Part shown: piece by piece, positions 25,656 through 33,765 of the stretch | Numbering within the stretch: the first letter of the stretch is position 1 | How the letters are laid out: each line of letters opens with the position of its first letter | Assembly (NCBI RefSeq): GCF_019430905.1 | Contig: NZ_JAHYCA010000010.1 | Location: 34,832-98,831, forward strand | From: Billgrantia antri | GTDB lineage: Bacteria; Pseudomonadota; Gammaproteobacteria; Pseudomonadales; Halomonadaceae | Direction: 5' to 3' | Length of the DNA stretch: 64,000 bases | Translations under genes and position numbers: made by a program | Notes under the pieces: model-generated | Seen by the model: only the letters and a program-made list of their open reading frames with translations | Database searches by the model: none | Told to the model about the DNA's origin: nothing

Positions 25656-26687
25656 ATGAAAGCCTTTCAGGTAAACGCGCCGCTGGATTACACCATCGCC
25701 GAGGTCGAGGTGCCCCGTGCCGCTGTCGGCGAGGTACTGGTGAAGGTGGCCTTCGCCGGCATCTGCGGGTCCGATATGCACATCATCCATGGCGACAACG
25801 CCTTCGTGCGTTTTCCGCGCATCACCGGCCACGAGTTCGCCGGCACGGTCGAGGCGCTCGGGGAGGGCGCCGAAGGCATCGAGATCGGCGACAGGGTGTG
25901 CATCGACCCGGTGATCAGCTGCGGCAAGTGCTATCCGTGCCGTATCGGCCGCCCCAACGTGTGCAGCGCGCTGCAGGTGATCGGCGTGCACCGTGATGGC
26001 GGCTTCGAAGAGTGGGTCAACGTGCCCGTCGGCAACGTTCATCGCCTGCCCGAGGGGCTGGGGCTGGAAGCCGGTGCGCTGGTGGAGCCCTACTCGATTG
26101 CTGCCAACGTGCTGGAGCGGATGCTGCCGCTGCGCGGCGACCGCCTGCTGGTCTATGGCGCGGGCGTAATCGGCCTGACAATCCTGCAGATGGCCCGTGC
26201 TCAGGGCATCGAGGACATCACCGTAGTCGATCTGATCGACGAGCGCTTGACCACGGCTCGCGAACTCGGCGCCACGCGCACCTGGCACGGCAAGGAGGAT
26301 ATCGAGGGCGCGGTGAGCGAGCTGACTGGCGGAGAGGGCATCCCGCTGATAGCCGATGCCGCCTGCGTGCCGGCATTGCTGCCGCAAATGCTGCGCATCG
26401 CCTCGCCGGCGGGGCGTATCGGCCTGCTCGGCTTCAATCCCACTCCCAGCGACCTGGTACAGCTGGAAGTAATCAAGAAGGAGCTGACGCTGGTCGGCTC
26501 GCGGCTCAACAACCGCAAGTTTCCGGATGTGCTCGACCGCATGGCCTCCGGACGTCTCGATCCGTTGGCGCTGGTCAGCCATCGCCTGCCCTTCGACGAG
26601 ATGCCGGGAGCCATCGACATGCTCGATCACCATCCCGAAAGGGCTCGCAAGGTGCTTATCGACATAAGCGTCGATATCGGTACCTGA
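25656..26687 (+). CDS. Zinc-dependent medium-chain dehydrogenase (RspB / L-gulonate 5-dehydrogenase type)
   Basis: A 343-residue NAD-dependent alcohol dehydrogenase. The catalytic zinc site (CGSDMH at about 37-42, GHEFAG), the structural zinc cysteines (CGKCYPCRIGRPNVC) and the Rossmann motif GAGVIGL are intact. Placement right after manD and before a second TRAP transporter matches the rspAB arrangement and the L-gulonate catabolic loci where such enzymes oxidise L-gulonate to D-fructuronate, which UxuB here could then reduce to D-mannonate. L-idonate or another polyol acid is an alternative. The ATG at 25656 has AAGGAGAAAG upstream. Confidence 0.88.
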   Translation: MKAFQVNAPLDYTIAEVEVPRAAVGEVLVKVAFAGICGSDMHIIHGDNAFVRFPRITGHEFAGTVEALGEGAEGIEIGDRVCIDPVISCGKCYPCRIGRPNVCSALQVIGVHRDGGFEEWVNVPVGNVHRLPEGLGLEAGALVEPYSIAANVLERMLPLRGDRLLVYGAGVIGLTILQMARAQGIEDITVVDLIDERLTTARELGATRTWHGKEDIEGAVSELTGGEGIPLIADAACVPALLPQMLRIASPAGRIGLLGFNPTPSDLVQLEVIKKELTLVGSRLNNRKFPDVLDRMASGRLDPLALVSHRLPFDEMPGAIDMLDHHPERARKVLIDISVDIGT

Positions 26688-26707
26688 GCCAGTATGACGC
26701 AACAGCC

Positions 26708-26727
26708 GCATCGCAATGATGCGATGC
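26708..26727 (+). other. Hairpin between the dehydrogenase and TRAP 2 dctP
   Basis: An 8-bp perfect stem GCATCGCA / TGCGATGC with a 4-base loop, 20 bases after the dehydrogenase stop. No T-run; it may mark a processing site or weak terminator ahead of the second transporter. Confidence 0.45.
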
Positions 26728-26773
26728 ACATAACAGCAACAACAGCCAGTACAGCAAAGACAGGAGTTACGCC

Positions 26774-27742
26774 ATGATCAAACGACTCGTCACAGGCGCC
26801 GTCCTCGGCACGGCGCTGATCGCAAGCCAGGCCACCCTGGCCGCCGACGTTACGCTGAAATTCGGTCACTTGGCCAATGAGCAGAACATCTGGCACCAGG
26901 CCGCCGTGAAGTTCAAGGAGGAGGTAGAAGCCAACTCCGATGGCCGCATCGAGGTACAGCTCTACCCCAACGAGCAGCTCGGCGCCGAGATGGATGTAAT
27001 CAACAGCATTCAGCTCGGCACCGCCGACATGACCATCACCGGCGAGAGCCTGCAGAACTGGGCGCCCAAGGCGGCGATGATGGCGGTGCCCTACGCCTTC
27101 CGCGATTCCGAGCATTTGCGTCAGGCAGTCGAGGGCGAGATCGGCGAGCAGATCGAGGCGCAGATCACCGAACGTACCAACCTGGTGCCGCTTGCCTGGT
27201 TCGAGCGCGGGCCGCGCCACCTGACCTCCAACCGTCCCATCACTCAGCCGGATGAGCTGGATGGCATGCGTCTGCGGGTACCCAACGTACCGTTGTTCGT
27301 CGACACCTGGGAGGCGCTGGGTGCGCGGCCCACGCCGATGGCCTTCAGCGAGGTATTCACCGCTTTGCAGCAGAACGTGATCGATGGGCAGGAGAATCCG
27401 TTGAGCCTGATCGAGAGCGCCAGCTTCTATGAGGTGCAGGACTACGTGAACCTGACCGGCCATGTGCGTAGCTGGATCTATGTAGTGATCGGCCGCAACC
27501 AGCTCGAGAGCATGCCCGAAGAGCTGCAGCAGGTCGTGCGCGATGCGGCCCAGGAGATGCAGACCTACCAGGCCGAGCTGTTCGAAGAAGATCAGCAGCG
27601 CCTGGAGCAGGCTCTTCAGGAGCGCGGCATGGAACTTGTCGAGGTCGACACCGAGGCGTTTGCCGACAAGGCGCGCCCGGCCGTCGAGGAAGCGTTGTCC
27701 GAAGAGCAGCGCGTCCTGTTCGACGCAATCCAGGACCTGTAA
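26774..27742 (+). CDS. dctP: TRAP transporter 2 substrate-binding protein
   Basis: The 322-residue DctP-family receptor of the second TRAP system, with signal peptide IKRLVTGAVLGTALIASQATLA (cleavage before ADVTLK). Family motifs: FGHLANEQNIWHQAAVKFKEE, YPNEQLGAEMDVINSIQLGTADM, the arginine motif LDGMRLRVPNVP and FSEVFTALQQNVIDGQENPL. It is only distantly similar to the TRAP 1 receptor, so a different ligand, such as L-gulonate, mannonate or another uronate, is likely. A hairpin follows 7 bases after the stop, before dctQ. Confidence 0.93.
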   Translation: MIKRLVTGAVLGTALIASQATLAADVTLKFGHLANEQNIWHQAAVKFKEEVEANSDGRIEVQLYPNEQLGAEMDVINSIQLGTADMTITGESLQNWAPKAAMMAVPYAFRDSEHLRQAVEGEIGEQIEAQITERTNLVPLAWFERGPRHLTSNRPITQPDELDGMRLRVPNVPLFVDTWEALGARPTPMAFSEVFTALQQNVIDGQENPLSLIESASFYEVQDYVNLTGHVRSWIYVVIGRNQLESMPEELQQVVRDAAQEMQTYQAELFEEDQQRLEQALQERGMELVEVDTEAFADKARPAVEEALSEEQRVLFDAIQDL

Positions 27743-27749
27743 ACCCTAG

Positions 27750-27777
27750 GGGCGTGGCGGTGAGCCACGCCCGTTTT
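27750..27777 (+). terminator. Terminator-like hairpin between dctP and dctQ (TRAP 2)
   Basis: A 9-bp perfect stem GGGCGTGGC / GCCACGCCC with a 5-base loop, followed by GTTTT, 7 bases after the dctP stop. It has the shape of a partial rho-independent terminator and would reduce transcription into dctQM. Confidence 0.7.
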
Positions 27778-27815
27778 CCATGCTTGACGGGGGCACGCTC
27801 TCCCAGAGGTTGATT

Positions 27816-28409
27816 ATGGATTCCCCTGAAGGACAGTCGCAGGCGGAGGCTCCGGACTCGCGGCAGGTGCCTAGCCTGGATGCAATGAGTGAGGTCCCGA
27901 AGCTCGGGGGAGCGATCGGGCGCGTGATAGGGTGGATTGATACGCTGTTCATCGTCCTGGCCAACCTGGCGCTGGTGGCGATTGCTGCCACGGTAATGCT
28001 GCAGATATCCGGCCGCCTGTTCCTGCCTTATTCGCCGGCCTGGACCGAGGAGCTCTCGCGCTACCTGTTCATCTACATGGTGGCGCTTTCGTCCGGGGTC
28101 GCAATTCGACGCAATCGGCATGTCAACGTCGAGCTCTTCCATCATCGGCTGGGGCTGCAGGCACGTGCGGGTTATCAAGCCTTGATCAACCTGATGATCG
28201 GTGCCTTCGCCGGCATTCTGCTGCCCTATGCCTGGCTATATGCCCAGAATGGGGCATGGCAGACATCGCCCACCCTGAAGGTCCCGATGCTTTACATCTT
28301 CTTCTCCACCGTCGTGCTCTATGCACTGGTGCTGTTCTATAGCGTTGTCGGCGTCATCGAGGGACTGATGGCCATGCAGCGCAAGCCGGAGACTGGCTCA
28401 TGGAAGTGA
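27816..28409 (+). CDS. dctQ: TRAP transporter 2 small membrane subunit
   Basis: A 197-residue DctQ protein with a hydrophilic N-terminal extension of about 35 residues before the first of four membrane helices (DTLFIVLANLALVAIAATVML). Family segment: WTEELSRYLFIYMVALSSGVAIRRNRHVNVELF. The ATG at 27816 with AGAGGT is preferred over the ATG at 27780, which sits right behind the hairpin. It overlaps dctM by 10 bases. Confidence 0.88.
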   Translation: MDSPEGQSQAEAPDSRQVPSLDAMSEVPKLGGAIGRVIGWIDTLFIVLANLALVAIAATVMLQISGRLFLPYSPAWTEELSRYLFIYMVALSSGVAIRRNRHVNVELFHHRLGLQARAGYQALINLMIGAFAGILLPYAWLYAQNGAWQTSPTLKVPMLYIFFSTVVLYALVLFYSVVGVIEGLMAMQRKPETGSWK

Positions 28410-29680
28410 TCGTGCTTTTCAGTGTCTTTCTGGTATTGCTGGTCGTGGGCATGCCGATCGCTTTCGCACTGGGTATTTCCTCGCTCGCCTATCTGCTGCT
28501 CGAAGGCATTTCGCTCACGATCGTGCCGCAACGGATGTATGCCGGCATCGATACCTTCGTTCTTCTGTGCATCCCGGGGTTCGTGCTGGCGGGCAACCTG
28601 ATGAACGTGGGTAACATCACCGAACATATCGTACGCTTCTGCAATGCCTTGATGGGCCACATTCGCGGTGGCCTGGGGCTGGCCAATGTCGGCGGCTCGA
28701 TGATCTTCGGCGGTATCTCGGGCACGGCCGTGGCCGATGCCGCCAGTATCGGCTCGGTGATGATTCCGGGGATGGCCAAGTCGGGTTACGACAAGCCGTT
28801 CGCTGCCGCAGTGACGGCGGCATCCTCAACCATTGGCCCGATTATTCCGCCCAGCGTGCCGATGATCATCGTCGGCTCGCTGGCCGGCGTTTCGGTCGGT
28901 CGAATGTTCCTGGCAGGTGCCGTTCCCGGGCTGCTGCTGGGGGTGGCAATGATGATCACCGTCTACCTACTGTCGGTGCGGCGGAGGTATCCCAAGGAGC
29001 GCCGTGCCAGCCTGCGCGAGCTGCTGCGCGAGGGGCGTACCGCCTTCTGGGCGTTGTTGATGACCGCGATCATCCTCTACGGCATCATCGGCGGCTTCTT
29101 CACGCCCACCGAGGCTTCCATCGTCGCCAGCCTCTATGCGCTGGTGGTGGGGATGTATGTCTACAAGGGGCTGACCTGGCGCAAGCTGCCGGCGATTCTC
29201 ACCGACACGGTGCTGACCTCGTCTGGCCTGTTGCTGTTGGTGGGCCTGGCCAACCTGTTCGGCTGGATCCTGACCAGTCAGCAAATCCCACAAATGGTAG
29301 CCGCCGGGATCCTGACGATCAGCGAGAATCCAATCATCGTCATCCTGATTCTCAACCTGATCCTTTTGTTCGTTGGCGCCTTCATGGAGACGATCGCTGC
29401 GTTGATCATCCTGTTCCCGGCGCTGCTGGGCGTGGCCACCGGCATCGGTATGGACCCGATTCATTTTGCCGTCATGGCGGTGCTCAACCTGATGATCGGC
29501 CTGACGACGCCGCCCGTGGGCGTGTGTCTGTTCGTCGTCTCGGGCATCGGCAATCTTCAGATGCTCAGTGTTGCTCGTGCCATCGTGCCGTTTCTGGCGT
29601 GCAATCTGATCGTATTGCTGCTTGTCTCTTACGTCCCGGCTTTCTCGCTCTGGCTGCCCAACCTGCTGATGGGCAAGTAG
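28400..29680 (+). CDS. dctM: TRAP transporter 2 large membrane subunit
   Basis: A 426-residue DctM permease with about twelve hydrophobic segments and the family motifs VGMPIAFALGISSLAYLL, PGFVLAGNLMNVGNIT, GGISGTAVADAASIGS, IGPIIPPSVPMIIVG and GLTTPPVGVCLFVV. It pairs with DctQ just upstream and with the TRAP 2 receptor. It ends 47 bases before uxuB. Confidence 0.94.
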   Translation: MEVIVLFSVFLVLLVVGMPIAFALGISSLAYLLLEGISLTIVPQRMYAGIDTFVLLCIPGFVLAGNLMNVGNITEHIVRFCNALMGHIRGGLGLANVGGSMIFGGISGTAVADAASIGSVMIPGMAKSGYDKPFAAAVTAASSTIGPIIPPSVPMIIVGSLAGVSVGRMFLAGAVPGLLLGVAMMITVYLLSVRRRYPKERRASLRELLREGRTAFWALLMTAIILYGIIGGFFTPTEASIVASLYALVVGMYVYKGLTWRKLPAILTDTVLTSSGLLLLVGLANLFGWILTSQQIPQMVAAGILTISENPIIVILILNLILLFVGAFMETIAALIILFPALLGVATGIGMDPIHFAVMAVLNLMIGLTTPPVGVCLFVVSGIGNLQMLSVARAIVPFLACNLIVLLLVSYVPAFSLWLPNLLMGK

Positions 29681-29727
29681 GCGCCCAGACCTGGCGGACC
29701 TGTATTCAGTGACGAAAAGGATGAATC

Positions 29728-31200
29728 ATGTCTACAACTCGCTTCGCGGCTGCCGCTCAAGAAGGACAAGTATCGATCGTGCACCTTGGCCTGGGCGCGT
29801 TTCATCGTGCCCACCAGGCGGTCTACCTGGAGCGCTATCGGCAGCGTAGCGGCGACGCCACCTGGGGGGTGAGCAGCGCCAACCTGCGCGGCGGCGTAGC
29901 ACTGGTCGATGCGCTGCGCAACGCCGGCTATCACTATCATGTCGCCGAATACGCCGACCGCGACCATGTCACCCTGCGCGCGATCGGCGTGATCGAGGAA
30001 GCCCTGTTCAGCGGTCGCGATGACGGCGACCAGTGGGGGAGGGACCTCGAGGCGTTGCTGGTGCGGATGGCCTCGCCCGAGACGCGCCTCGTTACCCTCA
30101 CGGTGACCGAGAAGGGCTATTTTCTCAATCCCAGCGATGGCCGCCTGTTGCGCGACGACCCGCTGATCGCCCATGACATCGACCACCCGCATTCGCCTCG
30201 CACGGCACCGGGAATCCTGGTCGAGGCACTGGCCCGGCGGCGCGCAGCGGGAACTCCTGCGTTCACCGTGCTGTGCTGCGACAACATGCCCGACAACGGG
30301 CGGCGCACGCGAGCGGCCGTGGTGCAGCTCGCCGCCTGTCGCGACGCCGAGCTGGCCGAGTGGATCGAGCGGGAGGTGGCGTTCCCCTGCAGCATGGTCG
30401 ACCGCATCGTGCCGGCCATGACCGCGGACGACCATGCGCGGCTGGCCGAGCTGGGCGTCGACGACCCCAACGCGGTGGTGGGCGAGGCCTTCTCGCAATG
30501 GGTGGTCGAGGATGACTTCCCCCTCGGCCGGCCGGCCTGGGAAGCCGAGGGCGTAGAGATGGTCGCCGACGTGGCGCCATTCGAAACCATGAAGTTGCGC
30601 ATGCTCAATGGCAGCCATTCCCTGCTCGCCTACCTGGGTGCGCTGGAGGGGATCGAGACGGTGTTCGACGCCGTGAGCCGCGATGACCTGCGTGATCTGC
30701 TGCGCCGCTATATGCTGGAGGAGGCGGCGCCGACACTCAGCATGCCCGCAGGGACTGACCTTGACGCCTATGCTGATTCGCTGCTGGCGCGCTTCGCCAA
30801 CGACAGCCTGCGTCATCGCCTGCAGCAGATCGCCATGGATGGCTCGCAGAAGCTGACCCAGCGCTGGCTTCACGGCGCCCTGGCACGACTCGAAGCGGGA
30901 GGTGAGGTGCCGTGCACCGCACTCGGCGTGGCGGCATGGATCCGCTATACCTTGGGAGTCGATCTGCACGGCAATGTCTACCCCGTCGATGACCCCATGG
31001 CGAAAACCTTTAGACTGCTGCACGAGGCCCATGGTGAGGATCCTGAGAATCTGGTGTCCGCCTTCTTCGGACTCGACGCCGTGATTCCCCCGGCGCTTGC
31101 CGAACATGCCGGCTTCGTGGCGTCGGTAGTGTCAGCCTACCGCTGCCTGGCTACCCAGGGCTTCGACGCCGCGCTCGCGCAGCTCGATGCTCCCACCTGA
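29728..31200 (+). CDS. uxuB: D-mannonate oxidoreductase (fructuronate reductase)
   Basis: A 490-residue polyol-specific long-chain dehydrogenase that reduces D-fructuronate to D-mannonate with NADH. The N-terminal nucleotide-binding motif IVHLGLGAFHRAHQAVYLE and the catalytic motif ETMKLRMLNGSHSLLAYLG (Lys and Asn/His of the K-x5-N-x2-H pattern) are complete. Mannitol and altronate dehydrogenases (UxaB) share the fold, so D-tagaturonate is an alternative substrate; the neighbour uxuA supports fructuronate. It is followed 16 bases later by uxuA. Confidence 0.9.
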   Translation: MSTTRFAAAAQEGQVSIVHLGLGAFHRAHQAVYLERYRQRSGDATWGVSSANLRGGVALVDALRNAGYHYHVAEYADRDHVTLRAIGVIEEALFSGRDDGDQWGRDLEALLVRMASPETRLVTLTVTEKGYFLNPSDGRLLRDDPLIAHDIDHPHSPRTAPGILVEALARRRAAGTPAFTVLCCDNMPDNGRRTRAAVVQLAACRDAELAEWIEREVAFPCSMVDRIVPAMTADDHARLAELGVDDPNAVVGEAFSQWVVEDDFPLGRPAWEAEGVEMVADVAPFETMKLRMLNGSHSLLAYLGALEGIETVFDAVSRDDLRDLLRRYMLEEAAPTLSMPAGTDLDAYADSLLARFANDSLRHRLQQIAMDGSQKLTQRWLHGALARLEAGGEVPCTALGVAAWIRYTLGVDLHGNVYPVDDPMAKTFRLLHEAHGEDPENLVSAFFGLDAVIPPALAEHAGFVASVVSAYRCLATQGFDAALAQLDAPT

Positions 31201-31216
31201 TACCGCGAGGACCGTC

Positions 31217-32392
31217 ATGGAACACACCTGGCGCTGGTTCGGCCCCAGCGATCCGATCACACTCGACGAGATTCGCCAGACCGGTGCTACCGGCATCGTC
31301 ACGGCGCTTCACGAAATACCCAACGGCACGGCCTGGCCGGCGGATGATATCGCCGAGCGCAAGGCAATGATCGAGGCCGCGGGGCTCTCCTGGTCGGTGG
31401 TCGAGAGCGTGCCGGTACACGAGTCAATCAAGCAGGGCACGCCCGAACGCGAGCGATACATCGCGGCCTACCAAGAGACCCTGCGCCACCTGGGCGACTG
31501 CGGCATCGACACCGTCTGCTACAACTTCATGCCGGTGCTCGACTGGACCCGCACCGATCTCGCCTGGCGTCTGCCGGACGGCGGCCTGGCGTTGCGTTTC
31601 GACCAGGCCGCGCTGGCTGCCTTCGACCTCTACCTGCTTGGGCGGCGCGGCGTCAAGGCGGAATACAGCGATGCCGAACAAGCCGAGGCCAGGCGTTACA
31701 TGGAAGGGCTGGATGAGGTGTCGCGCCAGCGACTGGTCAACAACGTCATCGCCGGCCTGCCCGGGGCCGAGGAACACTACACCCTGGCGCGGTTCCGCGA
31801 GGTGCTGGCCGCGTACGACGGCATCGACGCCGCGCGCCTGCGCGAGAACCTGGGGTATTTTTTGCGCGCCATCGTGCCGGTGGCCGAGGAGGCCGGGGTG
31901 CGACTCGCCATTCATCCGGACGACCCGCCGCGCCCTCTGTTCGGCCTGCCACGGGTGGTCTCCACCCCCGAGGACGCCCAGTGGATTCTCGATGCAGCGC
32001 CCAGCGAGGCCAACGGCCTGACCCTGTGCACCGGCTCCTACGGCGTGCGGGCGGATATCGACCTGGCTGAGATGGCGCGGCGCTTCGGCCCGCGTATCTA
32101 CTTCGCCCACCTGCGCTCGACCCGGCGCGAGGCCGCCGATCCGCGTACCTTCCACGAGGCGCATCACCTCGGCGGCGACGTCGACATGGTGGCGGTGATC
32201 CAGGCGCTGGTGGAGGAGGAGCGACGCCGCGAGCGCGAAGGCGGCCCACGCCTGCCGCTGCGGCCCGACCACGGCCACCACATTCTCGACGACCAGCGCC
32301 GCGACACCCGCCCCGGCTATCCGCTCTACGGACGCCTGAAAGGGCTGGCTGAGCTACGTGGGGTGGAGCTGGCAGTGCGGCGATTGACGTGA
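31217..32392 (+). CDS. uxuA: D-mannonate dehydratase, UxuA family
   Basis: A 391-residue TIM-barrel dehydratase that turns D-mannonate into 2-keto-3-deoxy-D-gluconate; E. coli UxuA has 394. Family motifs: MEHTWRWFGPSDPITLDEIRQ near the start, ALHEIPNG, VESVPVHESIK, CYNFMPVLDWTRTD, AIHPDDPP and CTGSYG (metal-binding His and Cys), and RPDHGHHILDD near the end. The ATG at 31217 with GCGAGG is preferred. Last gene of the uronate cluster; no terminator hairpin was found in the 160 bases before the convergent T6SS island. Confidence 0.96.
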   Translation: MEHTWRWFGPSDPITLDEIRQTGATGIVTALHEIPNGTAWPADDIAERKAMIEAAGLSWSVVESVPVHESIKQGTPERERYIAAYQETLRHLGDCGIDTVCYNFMPVLDWTRTDLAWRLPDGGLALRFDQAALAAFDLYLLGRRGVKAEYSDAEQAEARRYMEGLDEVSRQRLVNNVIAGLPGAEEHYTLARFREVLAAYDGIDAARLRENLGYFLRAIVPVAEEAGVRLAIHPDDPPRPLFGLPRVVSTPEDAQWILDAAPSEANGLTLCTGSYGVRADIDLAEMARRFGPRIYFAHLRSTRREAADPRTFHEAHHLGGDVDMVAVIQALVEEERRREREGGPRLPLRPDHGHHILDDQRRDTRPGYPLYGRLKGLAELRGVELAVRRLT

Positions 32393-32552
32393 TGGTAAAT
32401 GAACCAGGCAGCCCCATGCGAAAGGCGGCCAGTCCGAGATGAGGCACTGCCTCGAGCAGAAAGCCGAGGTTGTAGGCGATAATGCTCTGGTCCTTGGTGA
32501 CCCAACTTCCCGTTGAAGTCGATAGGACAAGATATTCATGGCGCAGCAACGC

Positions 32553-33407
32553 TCACCGTGTGCCGTTCTGCGATGAAGCATCCCGCGCTCGCTCGGAGGG
32601 TGTGACCTCGGAGCGCTCCACGAAGCGAACGTTCTTGGTGGGAGCATGCGCGTAGGCGTTGACGTCTTCAGGCTCGGCGGTGTAGCTGTCTTCGTAACCC
32701 GGCACCGACTGAGCCATCAGGTCGGGGCGGCTGCCCCAAGGGGCGGTATTCACTTTCTCGTGATGTTCGTCGCGAAGACGATTCAGTTCCTTCTCATCCA
32801 CCTTGGCGTAGAGGTCACGCCAGTAAGTCGCCGAGCGGCCACGCTTGCCGGCCTCATCAAAGGCCCGGGTGGTCGGGTCGAGATGGCGAAACGGCTCCAG
32901 CCGGGGAATATCCGGCAGCGGCTGGCTGACGTCCATGAAGCGGCTCAGCATGTCCCACATGGCATAGCGCTCGGCGATGCTGCCGGTATCGGTGGGAAAG
33001 GTAAATTCCAACGGCAGGCCGCTACGCTTGTCCTTGCTGAACTGCGGATAGCGATGGCGCACCTTGAGGGTGTGACGCTGGTTGCCCTTCATGTCCGCGG
33101 CCATCTCGATAAAGGCATCGAACTCATAGAAGGGAAAGTTGCCCTGGAAGCTCTTAACCAGCCCGGAGCGGCGGCAGAAAGCGACATCGTCCGACCAATT
33201 CTGATTACTCTTGTAAAAATGGATACTATATTTCTCAAACAACCATTTCAATGCCGTAGCCACTCCACAAACTGCAAAAACCGAAAGCGGAACAGCCAAG
33301 ACTTCATAAAAAGACCCATCTCCAGGATTAAATATTTCGGCAACAACAAACAACAATACAAAAAAGCTATCCCAGAAATAAACCCCCCCCCCCCCCTTTC
33401 CCTCCAC
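32553..33407 (-). CDS. C-terminal part of a membrane protein split at a poly-G tract (DUF6708-like)
   Basis: 284 codons from a GTG just before the G tract; the gene is the second part of the reading frame that starts at 33765. It begins with two hydrophobic segments (FWDSFFVLLFVVAEIF and FYEVLAVPLSVFAVCGVATALKWLF), then a soluble domain (NWSDDVAFCRRSGLVKSFQGNFPFYEFDAFIEMA...YAMWDMLSRFMDVSQPLPDIP) resembling DUF6708 proteins found near T6SS genes; that recognition is tentative. With 13 or 16 G instead of 14, both parts join into one protein of about 403 residues. No ribosome site suits independent translation. Its place after five Sel1-repeat genes suggests an immunity or accessory role. Base composition is AT-richer than its neighbours. 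Confidence 0.65.
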   Translation of the reverse strand: MEGKGGGGVYFWDSFFVLLFVVAEIFNPGDGSFYEVLAVPLSVFAVCGVATALKWLFEKYSIHFYKSNQNWSDDVAFCRRSGLVKSFQGNFPFYEFDAFIEMAADMKGNQRHTLKVRHRYPQFSKDKRSGLPLEFTFPTDTGSIAERYAMWDMLSRFMDVSQPLPDIPRLEPFRHLDPTTRAFDEAGKRGRSATYWRDLYAKVDEKELNRLRDEHHEKVNTAPWGSRPDLMAQSVPGYEDSYTAEPEDVNAYAHAPTKNVRFVERSEVTPSERARDASSQNGTR

Positions 33408-33765
33408 CAGGGTCTATATAGCTTAAGCCATGCGTCCAGAACACGAACCAGAAACGAAAGAAGCGATAGAGCAAACCAATATCTTCATCGACGAACTGCG
33501 ACCAACGTATCTCATTGATCATTGTATAGTCGTGAAAATCCGTCTCCCCCATATACTCGTAGTTACGATACCAGGCTTCCGCATACTCATATTCGAACTG
33601 AGAAGGATTGACGCCGATATAATGCCCCCAAGGCAGGCGCGCCATATCGAAGGCGTCACCCAGCTTGCCGAGCTTGCCCTTGGGCGGCGGCGGCGCTTGT
33701 CGGGGGATGCGATCCGCCGTGAAGGCCGTCTTCTCGTACCCTTGCTGCTGCGTAGACTCGGTCAT
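33367..33765 (-). CDS. N-terminal part of the split membrane protein, out of frame at poly-G
   Basis: 132 residues ending soon after the G tract (DPGGGKGGGGG then LFLG and stop). The start overlaps the end of the preceding Sel1-repeat gene by 4 bases (ATGA), a coupling shared by other genes in the island. The N-terminus is basic and proline-rich (ADRIPRQAPPPPKGKLGKLG), followed by an aromatic-rich stretch and a hydrophobic segment (LLYRFFRFWFVFWTHGLSYI). A change of one base in the tract restores the frame into the downstream part. As written, the product would be a truncated protein with one membrane segment. No known domain is recognised in this part alone. Confidence 0.7.
   Translation of the reverse strand: MTESTQQQGYEKTAFTADRIPRQAPPPPKGKLGKLGDAFDMARLPWGHYIGVNPSQFEYEYAEAWYRNYEYMGETDFHDYTMINEIRWSQFVDEDIGLLYRFFRFWFVFWTHGLSYIDPGGGKGGGGGLFLG
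33383..33396 (-). repeat. 14-base homopolymer (G on the coding strand), candidate phase-variation switch
   Basis: Fourteen consecutive C on the plus strand lie inside the coding region of the last gene of the island. Tracts of this length slip readily at replication, and 13 or 16 bases would put the two gene parts in frame. Sequencing error is an alternative explanation because homopolymers of this length are often miscounted. Confidence 0.9.

Noticed and set aside
26688..26773. Independent strong promoter for TRAP 2
   Set aside because: The gap holds a hairpin but no convincing -35/-10 pair, so co-transcription with manD and the dehydrogenase remains the simpler reading.
32393..32549. Readable minus-strand stretch (IIAYNLGFLLEAVPHLGLAAF) downstream of the split gene, possible transposase or gene remnant
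   Set aside because: It runs without its own stop into the antisense of uxuA, has no identifiable family or terminal repeats, and is too short to call a remnant.
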